From Galaxea fascicularis (Eukaryota > Cnidaria > Anthozoa > Scleractinia > Euphylliidae), in assembly GCA_948470475.1 (NCBI GenBank), contig OX419343.1, forward strand, positions 4,076,983 through 4,140,982: a DNA stretch of 64,000 nt. Reading direction: 5' to 3'. Positions 58,648 to 64,000 of this stretch are shown here, in pieces. Position numbers and translations under genes: made by a program. The number at the start of each line of letters is the position of its first letter. Position 1 is the first letter of the stretch. Below the pieces are notes generated by a model, which saw only the letters and a program-made list of their open reading frames with translations, searched no databases and was not told where the DNA came from.

Positions 58648-58969
58648 TCAATCAATACCGGGAATAGAAAGAATACCTTCATCTTGAATTCGTTGAACAA
58701 GGGTTACTCGGATTTTGCTGTCAGCGTTTTTGCAGCCCATACGAAGGTAGCCATAAGAGAAATCTGGACCGTTGCCGTCACATGATACCTTGAGCTCTTT
58801 TCCATTGATAATGAAGTGAACAGTTTTTCTCTTAAAATCACGGTAAACGCGCAAATCACTGGTTCTTGTAATGCTGCAGTCATGGCGCATTATGCTTGAC
58901 ACACCAGCAAAGGTTGTCTTGCTGTCGAACGACTTGGTGTAGATCTTCCCTGATTTACTGTCCCAAGCC
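58648..58969 (-). CDS. Gene D terminal exon, unidentified domain
   Basis: Acceptor TTTTTCATTACAG, phase 2 in, stop TGA at 58,650-58,648. It encodes 106 residues beginning AWDSKSGKIYTKSFDSKTTF, with VHFIINGKELKVSCDGNG and YGYLRMGCKN. Alternating hydrophobic strands and the xFxINGKEL turn recall beta-sandwich modules such as SPRY/concanavalin folds, but I cannot assign a family. The phase 2 donor of the 62.24 kb exon fits it exactly (AG/G giving Arg in PDDRAWDS). Confidence 0.6.
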
Positions 58970-59581
58970 CTGTAATGAAAAATACAGAGGTGTTGAAGGG
59001 ACAAGCAATCGTACCATGATCAGGAAATACTATTGCCTGTTGATTTCTGCCACTATGATGGCAAACTGGAGTTGTTTCATCGTCGGTTTTGATTTTAACT
59101 CCTCGACCAATATAGCTCCCCCCAACCAAGAGCGATATTTTGGAGGAGTCGCCGGCTATCTCCTCTGTATGCATGGTCCATATGGTCTACCAGCAAATGC
59201 CAAGATTACTGTTCAGTTGGTTGTTTTTGCTTTAATTTAGAGATACTGAAGCCAATTTTAGAAAACAGGGGTGGGAGCGGTTAAACTTGTTGAAGTTAAG
59301 CACAATCAGGTGGGTCCAGAGCTACCTTAGTAAAGTATAGTATACTTACTTGACACCAATGCATCTAAAATTCCGATACGGTAACGAAATATCTGTTTCA
59401 ATGAACAAACTTTCCCATTTCCTTGGCAGTTAGTTATTTCGGGGTTTTTGTGCATGTGTTACAGCATACCCTCAGCCCATTTATACCATTCTCGGGTCTG
59501 GCTAATTTAATTAAATTCTATAATTATATTATCAGGAACCACTAACAGAAAGAAATAAACTTTTGGTTCATGTTCCTTTAC

Positions 59582-59641
59582 CAAAGCTTTCCAGATAATC
59601 GGTGATGCTCTCCATTCTGTTTGCCACAGTACCGAAGTCTC
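59582..59641 (-). CDS. Caspase C candidate 5' mini-exon
   Basis: 60 bases, phase 1-1, acceptor TTTACTTTTAG and donor TTTG/GTAAAGG, encoding DFGTVANRMESITDYLESF, a helical segment. The phase fits the 56.6 kb exon and not the gene D exons (phase 2) that surround it, so it probably belongs to caspase C or to an alternative transcript. Confidence 0.5.
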
Positions 59642-59929
59642 CTAAAAGTAAAGTTGTAAAGAAAAACATTTGTGTTTTCCTACGTAAAACTTTACGTGTC
59701 CCACAGGGCTAACCGTTAACTCTCTTAATCTTTAACTTTGTTGCAAGAAACTAGAGTTAAAATCAGCAATGTTTAGGAGCTCTAGTGTTGCTTTCCTTGT
59801 TCTTACGAGTGAAGGGAAATGTAATCGGCTAGGGTTAACAGTTGAATGATGTGTAGAGTTTTCGTTCGGTTCTTTCAAGTGTGTTCTATGTATCGGATAG
59901 TTTTTCTCTTGTCGACAGTTTTCATAGCT

Positions 59930-60330
59930 GTGCAAAGATCCTTGGTCTAGCATACTGTGGTGCGTGTGGTATTGTGGGATTGAAAGTGTTTTCGCTTCTG
60001 CTATTGTTCCAGAATAGAAAGCTAAAGGCTCTCTGGCAAACGAGGGCACACTGTTGCGGACACATTAATTGTTGCCGACACCAATGCTTCCCCGTTTGCC
60101 CGCGCGCGCAATATTTATTGCGGACACAAATTTTGTGTCCGGGGAGCAAAAAAATGCTTCTGATTTGCTCAGAAACATTTAGTGTCCGCAACAAATGTTT
60201 CCCCGCTTGCGCAGCATGGAAACCCAACATTCAGTTTGTGTCCCGCGCGTTTGCGCGCCCAAGAAACATCATGAGCAACAATGTGTCCTCGTGGTGGCTG
60301 GTACCAGTTTTCAGCTTTTTCACACAGTAA
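59930..60330. repeat. Repeat with GGACACAAATT palindromes
   Basis: The motifs TTGCGGACACA and AATGTTTCCCCG recur in both orientations, centred on the palindrome CGGACACAAATTTTGTGTCCG at 60,121-60,141. It is probably a MITE. The long open frames on both strands are by-products. Confidence 0.5.
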
Positions 60331-60875
60331 ACTTTGATACAAAAGAACAAAAGGAGGACCGACGCCATAAAAACACGTTTGCACGATTAAATTACACATT
60401 TAGTTGTTGACCGAAATTGACTATCAATTCGTCATCAGGGCAACGATACTCAAATGTTATTCAAAGCTGCTTTTTAACGTCTGGCACTTATAACTTGAAA
60501 TTTTTCTCGGTGACCCCCTATTTTTTTTTAACGCGATAACTTTTAGCATTTGAAAAGGAAAGTGCAAAATTATTTAAAAAAATTTCTACCAGACAGACTT
60601 TTTATAAACGCGAGAAAAGCCAATTTATGTGTAGTGTACAATTCCTCTGGTATAATTTTCTTAATTTTTGTGTGATGTTTCCTTTCAATAGAGCTAACAC
60701 ATTGAACTAATAAAAAAGGGAGGTCACCGGGCTTGCTTTCGCGAGTTCAAATTTCCCACGCGCTTCATAGCGCATTTCAAAATCTGGACTTTAAAAGATC
60801 GATATTTGCTCATGCTCTTTTCTGACTACCGCCAACTATTTCGTGTACACGCGCGGGCACCTGTTGTTGTTTTGA

Positions 60876-60985
60876 ATGATGAATATGAAAGAAATCACAT
60901 GTGAACTGCGGATATGAAATCAAATGAACAATGATAGTCGCAGTTGTGATCGCAATTGTTACAATTGCGTAAAGAAGCCTGAGTC
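60876..60985. mobile_element. tRNA-derived SINE copy 4 (tail only)
   Basis: Family tail GAACTGCGGATATGAAATCA through CGCAGTTGTGATCGCAATTG to GCGTAAAGAAGCCTGAG. The tRNA-like head is missing, so the copy is truncated. Confidence 0.75.
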
Positions 60986-60989
60986 TCCG

Positions 60990-62240
60990 CGAGCCTCCGT
61001 GATGATCTCGACCTTTTATTTCAGAAGCTAGCATTTCTTTTACTACGGCAGATTTCATCTTAAATTGCACTTCTACTGCTTTATGCACAACGTGTGGCAT
61101 GACTAAGCATATTTTTGCGAAACAACTGTTAAGCAAAAGCGTAAAATTGACTAAATTACTCGCTGAACATGTCAACAGATGCAATTCGCAGCAAGGAAAA
61201 AAATTTGGTGGTGAGACGCAAAATGTTGAGCTTGTACCAACACCTTGTTAGCTTTGTACACAATTTTGTTGGGTATTTTTTATCGTGTTTCCTGTAAGTG
61301 TCGCCTTGGTGTTAGTTTCGTAATTAAAAAGTTTTGATTTAGTGTTAGATTTTTAAAATAGTCTCGCTTGCTTTTCTAAGTTTGTATTGTCGCGATAGTA
61401 GTTTTTGCGTGTGAAACACGATTTGTTTTAGACTGCGGCTGTACATGTGTAGAGCTTTACACCATGTATCTCAAATTTAAGCGACTCTTACTGATCATTT
61501 TCCGGCTCCTTGTGCTCCTGTTTCGCGACTCGAGTTGTAATTTTCATCTCGATGAGCCCGGCACAGATAAGAATTTTTAGCATCGAAACTCCCAATCACC
61601 GTTGAGCGCTGAAAACAAATTTTCTTATATCATTTGAATTAACTGAAGTCGATCCTGAGTAGATGCGACCTCGGGTAAACGCGAATTTCAGGTCAAAAAA
61701 ATCCTTTTTAGCTACCACGAAGAAAGCCCTGTGTTGGCATTTCCCAACTCGCGCGTTGAAAAGGTGTCGCGAGGGCTGATGATTGGTCGCCTCGCGCGGG
61801 AAACTGGGTTCTTTAGTCACTGAGTGTAAACGAAACATTCCGAATTCATCTCTCGCTTAGCGGAAACCAAGCTTGCATTTCTAAAAGATAAAAAAGATAA
61901 AGGGAAAAAAAAATAAAACAGAAACTTATAGCCAGGTTTTTTTCAACCATGTTTTTTTTTCTCATTTTTCGCCGGCTAATGGGCATTTTGTACTTTGGTG
62001 GGATATACCTTGCATACCAACAGAAATCAGCCGGCAACCTCGTCGTAAGATCTTAAGTGACAAACGAGGACAGCCACTGGAAACAAGACTCGACGAGTAA
62101 ATGAACACAGGACCGTCTCCGAGTCTGATGAATATGTCTTACTTAAAATATAATTTCATGGTATAAACATGATAAAAGTTAATGACACTGTTCACCACGT
62201 CGATCACTTTTCTGTTGGGCAAATATGGGGAAGATAAGGT
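60990..62240. other. Non-coding stretch
   Basis: No exon seen. It falls within the intron joining the gene D exons. Open frames up to 124 codons on the minus strand near 61.0 kb overlap the SINE tail and lack splice context. Confidence 0.4.
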
Positions 62241-62242
62241 AC

Positions 62243-62477
62243 CTGTCATCCGGGACTATCAATCCAAAGCTCAAAGTTGATTGGCCCTCCATGCAGTCTA
62301 CATATGCAACAAGCTCAGTAGCATGGCAGAGAGGAAACTTGGTGACGACTTCTTGATAAGGAGGGTAGCCTCCTCCCAGCAGCCAGGCAGTCGGTGTTTT
62401 GTCTGAGTAACCCTCTGAGCCCCGAACAAACTCAAGTCCCCAATAATCCTGCCTCTCATAACCTGAATGATTAGAGA
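62243..62477 (-). CDS. Gene D exon, unidentified domain
   Basis: From acceptor CTTTTTCTTGACAG (phase 1; an alternative AG at 62,463 keeps the phase) to donor GACAG/GTACC (phase 2). It encodes about 78 residues including YERQDYWGLEFVRGSEGYSD, LLGGGYPPYQEVVTKFPLC and STLSFGLIVPDD. It has aromatic- and Gly-rich beta character with two Cys. It joins in frame to the 58.97 kb exon. The upstream partner ends in phase 1; the micro-exon at 63.47 kb has that phase. Confidence 0.6.
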
Positions 62478-62749
62478 CTGTCAAGAAAAAGTAATTCACA
62501 GTGATCGTGATAGACAGAGAGACACATACACACATATACTTGTTGCGAACAACCAATGTCTTGTCTCCTTTTGAAGTGCTATAGGAATAGGTCATTTCTC
62601 GATTGCCCGCCGTACAAGTTCTTTGTGTCAGAATGTTATTCGTGCTTTATTGAAGAAAATCAAGTTTTCGATTATGTGATCACTTCGGCCTTGAGTTAAG
62701 CGAAGAAAAGAATGCTTCATAAAATTCGAAATTTTGCATTTGCAGATTT

Positions 62750-63018
62750 AAGGTCGGGACACACTAGGCGACAAGTCGCTGCAACAAATGGCCTCGTGTG
62801 ACGTGGTGAATTTTTGTGAAAATCATTGTCGCTGCTGCAGAATTTTGTCGCTGCGATCAGCTGCATGAATTCAAACCAGTTTGAATTCTTGCAGCTGATC
62901 GCAGAGACAAAAACAGCGAAAGCAGCGCTGTCGCGACTTGTTTTGCAGACAGTACACACGGAGCGACTTGTCGCGGAGACCTATCGCAGCGACTTGTCGC
63001 CCAGTGTGTTCCGACCTT
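62750..63018. mobile_element. Harbinger-type MITE
   Basis: Near-palindromic 269-base element: left end AAGGTCGGGACACACTAGGC and right end GCCCAGTGTGTTCCGACCTT, with GCGACAAGTCGCTGC on both arms. The centre is inverted as well (TTGCAGCTGATCGCAG against CTGCGATCAGCTGCATG). TTA-like 3-base flanks suggest PIF/Harbinger. Non-coding; open frames over it are palindrome artefacts. Confidence 0.75.
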
Positions 63019-63459
63019 TATACACCGAGTAAATGAATGAGATCAGTCGGCGGCATATCACGATGTCACGAGTACAGCCTTGCACAGATCACCTCGGTAG
63101 GCCTTGTTCTCACATTCAATTTATTCAATTTACGAAAGCGAAAACTTTCGCTACCATGGCTATTTCAGTGTGCATGGTTCAAATGCGTGTTTCTCTGGTT
63201 CGTCAGTTCTCGTGAAACTGCACTTATAAGGTAGCCTATTTGAAGGTGTCATCAAAAACACCATCTCATCATTTCTTAGTAGAAAACGTTCCGACATGAT
63301 TTCCTACTCAATAGTAGCTCACCTACTGAATTTCTAGCTGCAAATGAGAATGAAATGCGACGTTCGCGTTACTCGTGCCGTTTACATATTAGACGCGTCC
63401 TTTGGCTTTTGTGGCCTGCGAACAACGAAAGACGAACCGGAAATTCTAAAAGTACTTAC

Positions 63460-63489
63460 CGTCTCTGGCTAATTTGTAGAAATGGCTTT
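63460..63489 (-). CDS. Candidate 30-bp micro-exon shared by gene D and caspase C
   Basis: Acceptor GTTCGTTAACAG and a strong donor GACG/GTAAGTAC, phase 1-1, encoding SHFYKLARD. Its phase 1 donor is compatible both with gene D (62.48 kb exon) and with the 59.64 kb mini-exon, where it would read FYKLARDGDFGTVANRM. Coding status rests only on splice signals and phase. Upstream exons would lie beyond the window. Confidence 0.35.
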
Positions 63490-63499
63490 CTGTTAACGA

Positions 63500-64000
63500 A
63501 CGAACCTTTCAGTCCCCCTAGAAAGTGCTCACAGTTTACACAGGATTAAAAATAAGTTGTATAAAAACTTCGTGGCTTTGCTCCATTTGTAATTTTTTTC
63601 TGTTTTACGGTCCGGACTGGATTTCTAGGAAATAACAAAATATTTAACTCTCGCGACGTTTGATGGAATCTCCGGAATTTTTCCATGAAGCTCGAGGTTT
63701 CTATTTCTCAGAGAACACGGAGAATTGTCCTGAACTCCCTTATGTCCAGGATTGAACGCAACTACGAATTCCACAATTTTTTGTTGGGGTTTTCGTCACT
63801 TCTATGTCTTGCCAATTACCTCAGTCAGTCTCCGTAGCGAGCTTGCGAATTTTACAAAATTTTGTAGAGTTTCTATGGCAATTTTGTTTTTGGCATCAAC
63901 GAAACTGTTCTGTTGTTTACTGGATCGGTACGGATGAAATGCATTCCATATAGAAAAGCGGAAAGATCAGAAATACTGATTTGTCATCACACTGAGTGCC
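63500..64000. other. Nothing recognised
   Basis: No exon, repeat or domain seen to the end of the window. Confidence 0.35.

Noticed and set aside
58890..59174. 94-codon minus ORF upstream of the gene D last exon
   Set aside because: Interrupted by a strong acceptor whose phase fits the 62.24 kb donor; better explained as intron.
59732..60410. Several 70-150 codon ORFs on both strands
   Set aside because: They fall in a repeat with internal palindromes and recurrent GGACACAAA motifs.
62826..63234. Plus ORFs around 62.8-63.2 kb
   Set aside because: The first is inside a palindromic MITE; the others are short and unsupported.

Overview
This is a eukaryotic, intron-rich, AT-rich window. It most likely comes from an anthozoan cnidarian (a stony coral or sea anemone), but no single marker fixes the species. 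The evidence is indirect: small exons with consensus GT-AG splice sites, a tandem family of executioner-type caspases, TSP1/EGF ectodomain genes, tRNA-derived SINEs, a Penelope-like retroelement piece with a hammerhead motif, YqaJ/SWIM and THAP transposon relics, and very many foldback MITEs. There are no operons and no functional tRNA or rRNA genes. Most of the window is intron or intergenic mobile DNA. Gene models were assembled by hand from open frames plus splice-site phase.

Layout. 1-4.4 kb holds repeats. 4.45-5.19 kb (minus) is a two-exon gene for a small single-pass membrane protein: signal peptide, TSP1, EGF-like, transmembrane helix, short tail. 5.2-10.6 kb shows no gene. 10.69-12.70 kb (plus) is a four-exon gene for a ~96-residue secreted, dibasic-processed, cysteine-rich protein with a TSP1-like core and a TATA box. 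13-15.9 kb holds mobile DNA, including the hammerhead motif at 14,508-14,554. 15.9-35.3 kb (minus) carries caspase gene A. Its conserved p20/p10 core lies in two exons at 15.9-17.4 kb. A string of symmetric phase 1-1 mini-exons up to 35.3 kb would supply an N-terminal coiled coil. Its introns are full of TEs and of internal duplications. 36-46 kb is mostly mobile DNA plus a triplicated non-coding block. 46.5-49.2 kb (minus) holds exons of an unidentified gene, one resembling the end of a PH domain.

52.1-63.5 kb (minus) holds two more caspase paralogs. B (52.1-54.5 kb) keeps catalytic His and Cys but has an in-frame TAA. C (55.2-59.6 kb, possibly from 63.5 kb) has lost both catalytic residues. 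Two further exons (62.2-62.5 and 58.6-59.0 kb) encode an unidentified domain and are interleaved with the 5' exons of C. They may be a nested gene or an alternative 3' end.

The main biological picture is therefore one apparently active caspase, one nonsense-bearing copy and one pseudo-caspase, all in one orientation, plus two TSP1-type surface or secreted proteins. Apoptosis or innate-immunity roles follow from family knowledge only.
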